This document shows positions 7,254 to 16,662 of a DNA stretch of 64,000 nucleotides, one piece after another. Made by a program: the position numbers and the translations under genes. The notes below the pieces were generated by a model. It saw nothing but the letters and a program-made list of their open reading frames with translations. It was not told where the DNA came from and made no database searches. The first letter of the stretch is position 1. Every line of letters begins with the position of its first letter. Source of the stretch: BCD1 sp965230565 (lineage in GTDB: Bacteria > Bacteroidota > Bacteroidia > Chitinophagales > Saprospiraceae); NCBI GenBank assembly GCA_965230565.1, contig CBDDLH010000009.1:62001-126000 (forward strand), in the 5' to 3' direction.

Positions 7254-9503
7254 CTATTGGCTACCCAGTTCCTCCATCAACCTCTTCATCGCTCTTTTAT
7301 TCTCCTCCGAGTGGACTGCATTGATTACATTACTTTTATCCCGGGAGGTGAGGTGGAAAGAAACAGGTGCCCTCGGCATTTCCTCATCTACAGGATCGTA
7401 ATAAAACCTGATCAGTTCAAAATTTTCCTTTCCCATAAGATCGGTAATGAATCCAATGTTATTATCCTGTTCAAAACTCTGAACGGTGAATAATAGCCCT
7501 GTCAGTCCCAATGGTTTAAGCAGTTTTTCAATACTGCCTTGTTCTCTGTCCGGCAGGATGGATTCAATTTCTTCCGTGCTGGTGATCTGTACCAGGATGA
7601 CACCACTGGTATTTTCAAGTATCCAGTCTTTATAAACCTGAAGAAAACGAGTAGCAGAAAGAATTCCGAAATTATCCCGAATGCCGGCATCCATTGTTTC
7701 AATGACGGGGGAGGATGGCAGGTGAGGATTTGGCAGGACGTAGGGATAGGTGGCATTCATGCGCAAGGCCGAGGTGAAATGTAATGCTCCCGGATTATGA
7801 TCCCTGAAGAGCCATTGGTGATCGACGGCGTCAATTTGAATATCATTGTGCAATTCAAGACCTACCGGAGAGATCATCATAAAGGAAACATTCTGGGGAG
7901 AGATGATCAGGCGGCGAGCATCATTGATGATGGTAGGAGTAATATACATCATGGGTATGATCCCTTCCTTTTCCGGTTGGTAATAATCAGCGAGAGCTTT
8001 GTCGAGCACGAAATCTGTATTTTCATTGAGCTGCCTTTCAAAAATATATCCCCTGTCTTTGTAGAAGGTCTGTCCATCGGTTTTGAATTTGGCAAAGGGC
8101 AGAAACAGATCGTTGGTCACCCAGGTGAAAGAAATCGAATTGAGCAGATCTTTGGTAATATTATTTAGATATTTCTTGTCATAGATATTTATGGTGTCTC
8201 CCAGGGATTTTCGAAGGTATAATTCCCGCAAATACGCTGCCCCGATCATGCCTCCTGAAGCTCCGGTGATCAGAACATTGCTTCTTAAAAATTCACCCTG
8301 ACTGAGACTGTCGGCCAATTGGATATTTCTGAAAGCCCAGGTCGCCGCCTTTAATCCACCTCCACTGACACATAAAATAGTGAGTTTTGGTTTCTGTCCG
8401 TCTGCCCGCTGATTACGTGCTTTCCAGTTGTCCAGAATTTTTCTGGTGCTTTCAATGTCTTCTTCTATGATTTCTGAATCACAAATTTCCTGTAGCCTTT
8501 CAGCATTGTATGCTGCCGGCTGATTTCCATAATTCATGCCATAGACGAGATTGTCCCGATGCAGCAAATCAAATCCAGTCAGGTAATTAATGAGGAACAT
8601 CAAACCAATTACCACAGGTATGCTCCATTCGCTGAACCAGTAGGTGATAGCACCAATGAAAGCCATGAAAATGCTCAGCATAATAAAAATACTTGCTCCG
8701 GCAGGAATTCTTGAGGCAGGAAAATCGATCAATAACCCCAAAAGGATAAGTCCAAAAACCGTCAAAAGAATAAAAATCAGCGCATTCAAGTGATTTTGTT
8801 TGAATATCCTCTTGATCAGTTCGGATCGGTAATGCTCCACGCTGCGTACAATTTTGGGCCGCATGAATTCATTCAGGTAGACCTGAACCCGTTCGGAATG
8901 TGCAGGTTGTTTGATATAGTCAATATCCACATTCCTTCGTCCGGGTACCATGCCTTCCACAAAATGCGGCAGGTGTTTTTGCTTTCTTTCATAATAGGAA
9001 ATATCCCGATTCGTTAACCTGAAGTATAATGCATAAAAAAGAAGCGTTGATAACATTCCGGACATTAAACCGAGAGTGTACAACATGACGTCAGACGCTG
9101 GCAATTCCCCATAGTTTACCTGGAAGTAGGAGATCTTTCCCACATAGAACAAAAAGAATCCGGCAGGAATGATGAAGTTGTTGATGCAGTATTTGGTAAA
9201 TGGCCGGGACAAAGAAGCCAGAAAAGGAAAATGATGTGCTGTGAGCAAATAGGTGGCCAGGTGCCAACTCATGAAAAACTGCGCAAAACTCGCCCCAATG
9301 ATAAAAAAGCTGGTGAATCCTACTTTTCCCAGATATTCAGGGTCCAGAAATAAACTGGGAAAACCGAATCTTGCTCCTGCAACGCCTGAAATAAAAAGCG
9401 CCAGGGTAATCCATATCCCGATAAAAACCATCTGGCTACGTAGATGGAGAATGGCGAGTTGAACCGGAAAGGAAAAGTATATGTTTTTTAGCCATTTTTT
9501 CAT
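7254..9503 (-). CDS. Patatin-like phospholipase with multi-span membrane N-terminus
   Basis: 749 residues. Roughly residues 15-160 and 238-310 contain at least seven hydrophobic membrane spans. The C-terminal half is a patatin-type lipid acyl hydrolase: the oxyanion loop S-G-G-G-L-K lies at 380-385, the nucleophile elbow G-A-S-G-G at 414-418 (Ser416), and the Asp of the dyad in D-A-G-I-R-D-N-F-G near 611. The usual D-G-G/A motif is thus D-A-G. Such enzymes release fatty acids from membrane lipids; the substrate is unknown. Two-thirds of the protein before the catalytic site is membrane-bound, so catalysis should occur at the inner membrane face. Single-gene unit with its own terminator. Confidence 0.85.
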   Translation of the reverse strand: MKKWLKNIYFSFPVQLAILHLRSQMVFIGIWITLALFISGVAGARFGFPSLFLDPEYLGKVGFTSFFIIGASFAQFFMSWHLATYLLTAHHFPFLASLSRPFTKYCINNFIIPAGFFLFYVGKISYFQVNYGELPASDVMLYTLGLMSGMLSTLLFYALYFRLTNRDISYYERKQKHLPHFVEGMVPGRRNVDIDYIKQPAHSERVQVYLNEFMRPKIVRSVEHYRSELIKRIFKQNHLNALIFILLTVFGLILLGLLIDFPASRIPAGASIFIMLSIFMAFIGAITYWFSEWSIPVVIGLMFLINYLTGFDLLHRDNLVYGMNYGNQPAAYNAERLQEICDSEIIEEDIESTRKILDNWKARNQRADGQKPKLTILCVSGGGLKAATWAFRNIQLADSLSQGEFLRSNVLITGASGGMIGAAYLRELYLRKSLGDTINIYDKKYLNNITKDLLNSISFTWVTNDLFLPFAKFKTDGQTFYKDRGYIFERQLNENTDFVLDKALADYYQPEKEGIIPMMYITPTIINDARRLIISPQNVSFMMISPVGLELHNDIQIDAVDHQWLFRDHNPGALHFTSALRMNATYPYVLPNPHLPSSPVIETMDAGIRDNFGILSATRFLQVYKDWILENTSGVILVQITSTEEIESILPDREQGSIEKLLKPLGLTGLLFTVQSFEQDNNIGFITDLMGKENFELIRFYYDPVDEEMPRAPVSFHLTSRDKSNVINAVHSEENKRAMKRLMEELGSQ

Positions 9504-9831
9504 GGAATTGCATGGTTTTGGTTTAATGGTCTTGCCGCAGTTTTATTTGTTCCTTAATATACGAAAACTAAACCATAGAAAAATTATTCCAGGCGACATT
9601 TTCGGAATTAAGATCAGCATGTTGACAATGAAATAGTATTATTCAAAAATCTTAAGCTCCTCCATTCGTACTATTTCTGCTAACATTATTCGTGTATTCG
9701 TTGCTCTCTGATTCGTGTCATTTCGTTCCTCAAAATTCGTGTATTAGTGGCTTCTTTTACACAGTGTTTTCCGGGAAAATTTTTGTAAATTTGCAACCCT
9801 TAAATAATGAGGCATTATAAACAAATCACCT
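9504..9831. other. Intergenic region between patatin and ugd genes
   Basis: No gene seen. It contains repeated ATTCGTGTATT / ATTCGTGTCATTTCG words (9666-9750), a low-complexity repeat type, and the ugd promoter near its right end. Confidence 0.5.
9786..9793 (+). promoter_or_regulatory. Bacteroidota -7 promoter element of ugd
   Basis: TAAATTTG fits the Bacteroidota sigma-A -7 consensus TAnnTTTG exactly and lies 38 bp before the ugd start codon. A T-rich stretch about 20 bp upstream could serve as the weaker -33 element. Confidence 0.5.
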
Positions 9832-11148
9832 ATGAAAATAGCAGTTGTTGGAACAGGGTACGTTGGGCTTGTTACCGGTACTTGTTTCGCCGAAACGGGT
9901 AATGATGTTATCTGTATAGATATTGATGAGGTCAAAGTGGAAAAGATGCGAAATGGCATCGTCCCCATATTTGAACCGGGGCTTGAACTTTTGTTCGAAA
10001 GAAATACCCGCCAGGGCAGACTCAGGTTCACCACAGACCTTGCAGAAGGCATTGAGGAGGCCAAAATAATTTTCCTCGCCTTACCTACACCTCCGGGAGG
10101 TGATGGCGCGGCTGACCTTTCCTATGTGATGGGCGTAGCTGCTGACCTATCGAAAATCATTACAGAATATAAGGTCATCGTAGATAAAAGTACTGTCCCC
10201 GTGGGAACAGCTGAAAAAGTCCATGCCGTATTGGCTGAAAACCTCGATGAATCATTATTTGATGTCGTCAGCAATCCGGAATTTCTGAGAGAAGGTGTAG
10301 CCGTTGATGATTTCATGAAACCAGACCGGGTTGTGGTAGGGACCAACTCCGAAAGAGCGCGAAAGCTGATGGAACAGCTCTACAAACCTTTCGTGCGCCA
10401 GGGCAATCCAATTTATTTCATGGATGAACGCTCTGCCGAAATGACCAAATACACTGCTAATTCCTACCTGGCCACCAGGATCACTTTTATGAATGAGATC
10501 GCCAATTTGTGCGAGATCGTCGGTGCTGATGTGGATATGGTGCGCATGGGGGTAGGAAGTGATTCCCGGATCGGTAAACGTTTTCTTTTCCCGGGGGTTG
10601 GATTTGGAGGAAGTTGTTTTCCAAAAGATGTTCAGGCATTACATAAAACAGCAACGGAAAGTGGATATAATTTCAAAATCCTGGATGCTGTACTGGATGT
10701 AAACGACAGACAACGACTGCTGATCGCTGAAAAACTTATCGCATATTTCGGAGGCGACCTGAAAGGTAAAAAGATTGCCCTTTGGGGATTGGCATTCAAA
10801 CCTAATACCGATGACATTCGCGAAGCCCCGGCTTTGTATACGATTGATAAATTACTTGCTGCAGGAGCACAGGTGAGAGCCTTTGATCCTGAAGCGATGG
10901 ATAATGTCCGTGAAATCTACGGCGATAAGATAGAATTTGCGGAGGACCAATACGATGCACTGCAAGGAGCCGACGCACTGGCTATTGTAACAGAATGGAG
11001 TGTGTTCAGAACGCCTAGTTTCACCGCCATGGATGAATTGCTCGAAAGCCGGGTCATCTTCGACGGAAGAAATCTCTACGATCTGGATATGATGAAGGAG
11101 CGCGGATATTATTACAATAGTGTTGGAAGGGCTGTAGTGGAGCAGTGA
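9832..11148 (+). CDS. ugd: UDP-glucose 6-dehydrogenase
   Basis: 438-residue NAD-dependent enzyme that oxidises UDP-glucose to UDP-glucuronate, a precursor for acidic exopolysaccharides. Seen: the N-terminal Rossmann motif G-T-G-Y-V-G (7-12), the S-N-P-E-F-L-R-E-G substrate loop (147-155), Lys206 in E-M-T-K-Y-T-A-N, and catalytic Cys262 in G-G-S-C-F-P-K-D. The C-terminal UDP-binding domain begins near G-D-L-K-G-K-K and ends in F-D-G-R-N-L-Y. Length and motifs are typical for the family. It has its own TAnnTTTG promoter. The next genes (Nudix and cysN) are 240 bp away behind repeats, so an operon is unlikely. Confidence 0.97.
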   Translation: MKIAVVGTGYVGLVTGTCFAETGNDVICIDIDEVKVEKMRNGIVPIFEPGLELLFERNTRQGRLRFTTDLAEGIEEAKIIFLALPTPPGGDGAADLSYVMGVAADLSKIITEYKVIVDKSTVPVGTAEKVHAVLAENLDESLFDVVSNPEFLREGVAVDDFMKPDRVVVGTNSERARKLMEQLYKPFVRQGNPIYFMDERSAEMTKYTANSYLATRITFMNEIANLCEIVGADVDMVRMGVGSDSRIGKRFLFPGVGFGGSCFPKDVQALHKTATESGYNFKILDAVLDVNDRQRLLIAEKLIAYFGGDLKGKKIALWGLAFKPNTDDIREAPALYTIDKLLAAGAQVRAFDPEAMDNVREIYGDKIEFAEDQYDALQGADALAIVTEWSVFRTPSFTAMDELLESRVIFDGRNLYDLDMMKERGYYYNSVGRAVVEQ

Positions 11149-11386
11149 TTTAGTCAGCAGTCCTCAGTCGACAGTCATTGGAACCTGATTTGAATTGATG
11201 GGCGCGCGCAAGTGAAACGAAGTTTCATCCCGAACGAGATTTTATCGAGTGTACACGAAGTGTAGGGAGAACACGAGGTAAATAATTATTCTTGATACCC
11301 AGTGTCCTCTGTGCCTTCCCTGAGACCACTGTGGTTTAACTATTCCAGCAACCAGTAACCAGCAACCAGCAACATGTAACCAGACC
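11149..11386. repeat. Cluster of interspersed repeat words
   Basis: The whole gap consists of repeat motifs seen elsewhere: CAGCAGTCCTCAGTCGACAG (11155-11174), the 37-bp block at 11227-11263 matching 5695-5733, a GTGTCCTCTGTGCCTTCCCTG block at about 11301-11322 that matches the opposite strand of 51295-51335, and CCAGCAACCAGTAACCAGCA units at 11346-11370. Confidence 0.55.
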
Positions 11387-11842
11387 ATGCTTCAATTCAA
11401 AGAACTACCAGAAGGCGAGAGATCAATCGACCGGCCCGGAAGTTATGTCATCATGACCCGGGAGGAGGAACTGGTCACGGTGCGTATAACCGGCTGGGGA
11501 AAATATTTCCTGCCCGGAGGAGGTATCGATGAAGGAGAGCACCCGGAGGAAGCATTGATCCGCGAACTTAAGGAAGAAACTGGTTATTTCGTGGCTGATC
11601 TGGAGAAGATTTGTGAAGCTGCCGAATTCATCTATTCTCCGGTGGCGGGAGCATATCTCAATAAGCAGGGAATTTACTATTCAGCACGAATTACAGACCA
11701 GGATATTAGTCTTATCATTGAAGACGATCTTGAGATCGTTTATCTGCCAATCTCAGAAGCTATAAATTTGTTACACCTAGAAAGTCAGCAGTGGGCAGTA
11801 CAACAGTGGATAAATCGCCAAAATGGAAAAATCACCACATAA
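11387..11842 (+). CDS. Nudix hydrolase
   Basis: 151-residue Nudix family hydrolase. The full Nudix box is present: G-G-I-D-E-G-E, seven residues, then R-E-L-K-E-E-T-G-Y, fitting GX5EX7REUXEEXGU. The Glu residues bind Mg2+ for cleavage of a nucleoside diphosphate linked to X. The substrate cannot be told from sequence. Its 3' end overlaps the start of cysN by 20 bases, so the two are translationally coupled. A role in trimming or sensing APS, PAPS or a related nucleotide is possible but is inference. Confidence 0.9.
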   Translation: MLQFKELPEGERSIDRPGSYVIMTREEELVTVRITGWGKYFLPGGGIDEGEHPEEALIRELKEETGYFVADLEKICEAAEFIYSPVAGAYLNKQGIYYSARITDQDISLIIEDDLEIVYLPISEAINLLHLESQQWAVQQWINRQNGKITT

Positions 11843-13085
11843 GTCCGAACTCGTCCGATTCACCACAGCGGGTAGTGTCGATGATGGGAAAAGTACGCTC
11901 ATCGGACGATTGCTGTATGATACAAAATCAATTTTCCGGGATCAGCTGGAAGCCATCAAGGCAGCCGGAGAACGCCGTGGTGAAACAGACATCAATCTTG
12001 CCCTTTTAACGGATGGACTAAAGGCAGAGCGGGAACAGGGCATTACCATTGACGTCGCTTATCGTTATTTCTCCACACCAAAACGTAAATTCATCATTGC
12101 CGATTCTCCGGGACATGTTCAATACACCCGGAATATGGTCACCGGTGCGTCAACTGCCAATATCGCTCTCATCCTCGTCGATGCCCGAAAAGGAATAGTG
12201 GAGCAAACCCGCAGACATGCTTTCATCGCTTCCCTGTTGCAAATCCCTCACCTGCTCATTTGTATCAACAAAATGGATCTGGTTGATTACGATGAAAGCG
12301 TTTTTGAAAAAATAAGCCAGGAGTTTGCCGATTTTGCCATCAAACTCAACGTGAAAGATCTTCAATTCATCCCGATCTCGGCCTTGAAGGGTGATAATGT
12401 GGTTGAAAAAAGTGAGAACATGTCCTGGTATGATGGCAGTACGCTTTTGTACTATCTCGACCATGTACATGTGGCGAGTGATCACAACCTCATAGATTGT
12501 CGATTTCCGGTGCAGCTGGTTATCCGGCCCAATAATGATGCTTTCCACGATTACCGTGCCTATGCCGGTCAAGTGGCCGGAGGCGTTTTCAAATCCGGCG
12601 ATACAGTGACCTTACTGCCTTCAGGTTTTTCAACAAAAATAAAAGCTATGGAATTGGCAGGAAACTCAGTCAAACAAGCATTCCCGCCCATGTCTGTTTC
12701 CATTCAGCTGGAAGATGATTTTGACCTCAGCAGGGGAGATATGCTGGTTCGGCCAAATAATCAACCAGAGGTTACCCAGGATCTGGAGGTGATGGTTTGC
12801 TGGTTTAGTTCAAAGCCTTTGCAGGAGCGTGGAAAATATACCCTTGTTCATACCACTCGCGAAGTTCGCTGCATGGTCAAATCCATCCGCTACAAACTCG
12901 ACATCAACACCCTTCACCGCAACCAGGAAGACACCCGTATTGGCATGAACGACATCTGCCGCCTGGAATTACGAACCACTCAACCGTTATATGTGGATGC
13001 TTATTCAAAAAACCGTATCACCGGCAGCCTCATCCTCATCGACGAAGCCACCAATGAAACGGTAGGGGCTGGTATGGTGATCTAA
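11823..13085 (+). CDS. cysN: Sulfate adenylyltransferase subunit 1 (GTPase CysN)
   Basis: 420-residue GTPase subunit of ATP sulfurylase, which together with CysD makes adenosine 5'-phosphosulfate from sulfate and ATP. GTPase motifs are visible: P-loop G-S-V-D-D-G-K-S-T (near 17-25), G2 region with G-I-T-I-D-V-A-Y, D-S-P-G-H, and N-K-M-D. EF-Tu-like domains II and III follow. Unlike CysNC it stops without a fused APS kinase. No cysD or cysC lies next to it in this window; instead it overlaps a Nudix hydrolase gene by 20 bases. CysD must be elsewhere if the enzyme is functional. Confidence 0.95.
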   Translation: MEKSPHKSELVRFTTAGSVDDGKSTLIGRLLYDTKSIFRDQLEAIKAAGERRGETDINLALLTDGLKAEREQGITIDVAYRYFSTPKRKFIIADSPGHVQYTRNMVTGASTANIALILVDARKGIVEQTRRHAFIASLLQIPHLLICINKMDLVDYDESVFEKISQEFADFAIKLNVKDLQFIPISALKGDNVVEKSENMSWYDGSTLLYYLDHVHVASDHNLIDCRFPVQLVIRPNNDAFHDYRAYAGQVAGGVFKSGDTVTLLPSGFSTKIKAMELAGNSVKQAFPPMSVSIQLEDDFDLSRGDMLVRPNNQPEVTQDLEVMVCWFSSKPLQERGKYTLVHTTREVRCMVKSIRYKLDINTLHRNQEDTRIGMNDICRLELRTTQPLYVDAYSKNRITGSLILIDEATNETVGAGMVI

Positions 13086-13230
13086 GCAATAAAAAACTTC
13101 GAAATTGAATATTAGATATTCGAAATTTTTAGAATGTTTTTCTGAATTAAATACTCTATAAATTCCAACTATTTCTTTGTGATCTTGGCGCTTCATTGGC
13201 GAACCTTGCGGTTAAAAGTAACCATTCTCA

Positions 13231-13326
13231 ATGATTGAAACAGTTCCAGAGATTATTCGAAAAGGTGTGGCTTCCTCTTTAACCAATCATCTCAAAAACA
13301 AAGCCACTGTTAGTTTATCTTATTGA
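13231..13326 (+). CDS. Possible 31-residue peptide
   Basis: A short open frame from ATG to TGA starting M-I-E-T-V-P-E-I-I. It sits in a 277-bp gap between cysN and the convergent hydrolase gene and is preceded by interspersed-repeat words. No family recognised; it may be chance. Confidence 0.15.
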   Translation: MIETVPEIIRKGVASSLTNHLKNKATVSLSY

Positions 13327-13362
13327 CCGTCAACCGTTCATCGTTAGCCGTCAGCCGTTTTA

Positions 13363-14802
13363 TCAATCCACCATTATCCCCCCAATCTTAACCTCTCCAT
13401 CTGGTGTTTCGTCCAACTCCAGCGTGATCAAAGTTGTTCCGTCGGCTGTTTCATAAACCAATTGAGCAACATTGTTTGAAACATCGATCGTTAACATTTT
13501 CCCATCCTTCAGGTCATTGTAAAATTCCTGGAAGAATCCCAGGTGTTCCGACATGGAAACGTAGCCTTTCAATTCATCTGAAAAGTGGGCGTTGATGAAA
13601 TTCTCCCATTCAGACTCATCTGATTGGGCGATGGTCCCTTTGAATTCATTGGCAATTTTTTCCACCACGGCTCCATCTAATTCGATACCGCTTCCGGCAG
13701 GGTATGATGGCTCAAATTCCGGATTCAAAATAATCCCTGCGATCTGGCTGGCGATGCGTTCCGAATAACGATTGGAACTGTTGCACATGACGATGATGGT
13801 AATGTCTTCTTCGAGGTATCTCCAGAAGTCGGCAAAAAATACACCGTTGCCACCATTGTGCGCAATCAAATTGGTTTCACGAGGCGTAGGGAAAATGGCC
13901 CATCCGTAGGCGTAAAAGGATTGTGCTCCTTCACCTTCACGCACGTGGGGTTTGTAGAATTTCGCTTTCGCTTCTGCGGAGAGAATATCATCAGTTAGCA
14001 GGGCTTCATGCCATTTGTACATATCTTTTACGGTAGACAGAATACCGCCATTTCCTTTGAGATGCCAGGAGATATTCCCGGAGGTCCATTTTTCGGTGGG
14101 TTTACCCCAACGATTATTATTGCGGTAACCTGTAGCCATGAGGGAGCCGTTCCATTTGGGAATGAGGTAGCCGGTGGTTTCCATGCCTGCGGGCAGGAAC
14201 AAATTTTCACGGAGGTACTCCTCATAGGTTTGTCCACTCAACTTTTCAATGATAATGGCCAGAAGGCTGTAGCCTACATTGGAATAGTTATAATCACTTC
14301 CAGGTGTGAATCGAAGTTGACTGTTCAATGCCCGGGAAACAAAATCCTCCGTTGAAATATCCTCATAATCATCACCGATCCCTCCGGCAAAGCCGGCGCT
14401 GTGAGTAAGCAGATGATGCAGGGTGATGTCCTTTTTATCTTCCGGGACATTGTCATAATATTTGGACATCAGGTCATCTACGGATAGCTTTCCTTCCATT
14501 TCCAGTTTGAGTATTCCGGCCGCAGTGAATTGCTTGGTTATGGAGCCGATATCAAAAATGGTAGAATCTTTGTTGGGAATCTGTTTTTCAATATCACTAA
14601 GGCCAAAACCGTGAGAGATCATTATTTTGCCTTCTTGTTCCACCAATACTGCCCCATGAAACCCTTGGTGTTCGATGGTGGCCAGGTATTCCGCCACTTT
14701 ATCAGGTGTTGTTTTTTCCGCTTCCGGATCTGCGGGTGAAGCACAGCTGTCAAAAATGATACAGCCTAGTAATAAGATGAGTAATAATTTAAATTTTTGC
14801 AT
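13363..14802 (-). CDS. Serine beta-lactamase-like hydrolase, lipoprotein
   Basis: 479 residues. The signal sequence has two possible lipobox cysteines (Cys14 and Cys20), so it is probably a periplasmic lipoprotein. The catalytic domain is the class C beta-lactamase / penicillin-binding / esterase fold: the nucleophile motif S-I-T-K (87-90), Y-S-N (173-175) as the YxN element, and H-N-G-G as the third motif. A C-terminal extension of about 100 residues forms a separate small domain. Members of this family include esterases, D-aminopeptidases and transpeptidase-like enzymes, and true beta-lactamase activity is not implied. Monocistronic, convergent with cysN. Confidence 0.88.
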   Translation of the reverse strand: MQKFKLLLILLLGCIIFDSCASPADPEAEKTTPDKVAEYLATIEHQGFHGAVLVEQEGKIMISHGFGLSDIEKQIPNKDSTIFDIGSITKQFTAAGILKLEMEGKLSVDDLMSKYYDNVPEDKKDITLHHLLTHSAGFAGGIGDDYEDISTEDFVSRALNSQLRFTPGSDYNYSNVGYSLLAIIIEKLSGQTYEEYLRENLFLPAGMETTGYLIPKWNGSLMATGYRNNNRWGKPTEKWTSGNISWHLKGNGGILSTVKDMYKWHEALLTDDILSAEAKAKFYKPHVREGEGAQSFYAYGWAIFPTPRETNLIAHNGGNGVFFADFWRYLEEDITIIVMCNSSNRYSERIASQIAGIILNPEFEPSYPAGSGIELDGAVVEKIANEFKGTIAQSDESEWENFINAHFSDELKGYVSMSEHLGFFQEFYNDLKDGKMLTIDVSNNVAQLVYETADGTTLITLELDETPDGEVKIGGIMVD

Positions 14803-15612
14803 GATTGTTTTTTTTCTGCAAGTTTAAAGCAAGCACCGTTGCCCTTCAAGAAAATGTGATGAACGGAGCTTTTAGGGGATGAACCTTAAAGTTAAGGATA
14901 AATGCTGGTTCTGGTTACTGGTTGCTGGTTACTGGTTACAAGTTATTGATTGTTTTTTTTTAAGGTTGTGCCGAGGAGTTTCGCTGAGAATTCACCGATT
15001 TTTACAGAAAAAGATTTCCAAATCCTCTTTGCGGTTCTCAGCGCTTCCCTGCGGTACTCTTAACAGCTTTATAGCTTTCCGGAAAATAATTGCCAGACGG
15101 TTATTAGTCTTCTTCCGTTTACCATCGGTCTCCTTTTGGGTTGAAGTATCTGCATTCATGGTTATGAAGTTTATTATACCGTATTTCATTCAATTGATAG
15201 GTTTTGTAATTGAGGTATAACTGCCAGGAACCAAACCACAATGCCTCCGGTTGTAGAGCCTTGAGAATAAATTAATAACTATCGCCATTATCAATCCTTG
15301 CTGGAATATGACAGAAAAGTAATGAGTATTTCCAAACTTGGTAGAAAAGAACACTCAAATTTAAATTAACAGTTTAGGATCGAAGGATTTTCTCAATTCT
15401 TGATTTTTAAAAGACATTTGTTATGCTCCCAAACCTCCTTTGCGGTTCTCAGCGCTTCCCTGCGGTACTCTGCGTAACAGCTTAATAGTTTTCCGAAAAC
15501 AAATTTTTTTGGATCAAAGACCTTTATTCATTCCTGCCTTCATACCATAATCCCCCCGTTCATCACAAGTTTTAGGTCAGTCTGAGAAATCTCTTTATTT
15601 TTATTCAAAAAA
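14803..15612. repeat. Long intergenic region with duplicated interspersed repeat
   Basis: No believable gene in 810 bp. A 34-bp identical word starting CTTTGCGGTTCTCAGCGCTT occurs at 15027-15060 and 15438-15471, with similarity extending to about 15021-15085 and 15431-15498; a degenerate third copy is at 17359-17410. CTGGTTACTGGTTGCTGGTT units lie at 14903-14940. The short open frames here run through these repeats and are not likely to be expressed. Confidence 0.6.
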
Positions 15613-16662
15613 GTGGGTAAATACATCGAGATCTTCCTCAACATTCTTTTCTGGTTCCTGACGGCCTGGGTTATTTCTACCCTGGTAGGGTTTAACCTTA
15701 CGGAGGTTGAAGTCATTATGGAAAACGATCTCTACAGGGAGGTAAGTAAACAAGGACCGGTAAAGGTGATTTCTTTTGCAGGAATCCCTCCCAGGGCGAC
15801 CTTGTTTTACCTGAATACCTTTTTGCTCATTCCCCTTTTTTATAAGCGGCGTAGTCTAATCCTTTATCTGGGTTCTTTGGCAGCGGCCATAGCAGCTTGT
15901 GTGGGAATTGAAATGCTCATTCTTCTTTTTACCGATCAGTTGTTCGATGGATTATACTTGCGAATGATCTCCATCATTTATGGATTTTACCTGGCTGTTT
16001 CAGTTGCCTATGGCACCATTCGCCATCAGGTCCGGCTGGAGCATCGGCAGCAATCTTTGGCCAAAGAGAAATTATCCGCTGAATTGCAGCTCATGCGTTC
16101 CCAGATCAACCCCCATTTTTTATTCAATGCACTCAACAACTTACTGGCTATATCCGAACGGCACGAGCAACCAGAAATCTCTGAAGGTATTTCACGATTG
16201 TCACACCTGTTGAGGTTCATCATTTATGATACACAATCTGAATTCATTCCGCTCGAGCAGGAGATCGAATTCATCAGGGACTATATTCAGCTGAATGGGC
16301 TGCGATACAGTGAGGATGATCCTATCGAAGTGAAATTTATGGTGTCGGGAGATATTGAAAATAATAATATTGCTCCGGCTTTGCTGATCCCATTTGTGGA
16401 GAATGCTTTTAAACACGGGATCGCTCCGGAGAAAGCCTCTTTTGTGAGAATCGCAATAGATGTCAAAGAGGATGAACTTATTTTTTCAACGGCTAATACG
16501 ATGCACGCTAAAGACAATGAAAGTATGTCAGACCAATATCATGGGGTAGGCCTGGAGAATGTTCGTAAAAGGCTGAAATTGAGCTATCCTAACCGTCATA
16601 CTTTGACCATTGATGAGGAAACAGATGTTTTTAAAGTAGCTTTAAAATTACAATTGTCATGA
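15613..16662 (+). CDS. LytS-type sensor histidine kinase
   Basis: 349 residues from a GTG start. Four membrane helices lie in the first 140 residues (about 6-28, 61-78, 81-110, 118-136). The His_kinase domain of the LytS/YehU family follows with phospho-acceptor His168 in N-P-H-F-L-F-N-A-L-N-N, then an HATPase_c domain with N-A-F-K-H-G-I and G-V-G-L-E-N-V as N and G boxes. It should phosphorylate the LytTR regulator whose gene overlaps its stop by four bases (ATGA). No extracellular sensor domain is seen, so the signal is probably membrane-linked. Confidence 0.93.
   Translation: MGKYIEIFLNILFWFLTAWVISTLVGFNLTEVEVIMENDLYREVSKQGPVKVISFAGIPPRATLFYLNTFLLIPLFYKRRSLILYLGSLAAAIAACVGIEMLILLFTDQLFDGLYLRMISIIYGFYLAVSVAYGTIRHQVRLEHRQQSLAKEKLSAELQLMRSQINPHFLFNALNNLLAISERHEQPEISEGISRLSHLLRFIIYDTQSEFIPLEQEIEFIRDYIQLNGLRYSEDDPIEVKFMVSGDIENNNIAPALLIPFVENAFKHGIAPEKASFVRIAIDVKEDELIFSTANTMHAKDNESMSDQYHGVGLENVRKRLKLSYPNRHTLTIDEETDVFKVALKLQLS

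Noticed and set aside
13363..14802. Antibiotic-resistance beta-lactamase
   Set aside because: The motifs fit the wider serine hydrolase family, and a C-terminal extra domain and lipoprotein signal argue against a dedicated resistance enzyme.
14879..15220. 113-residue frame
   Set aside because: It is made of the AACCAG-type and CTTTGCGG interspersed repeats and unrelated flanks.
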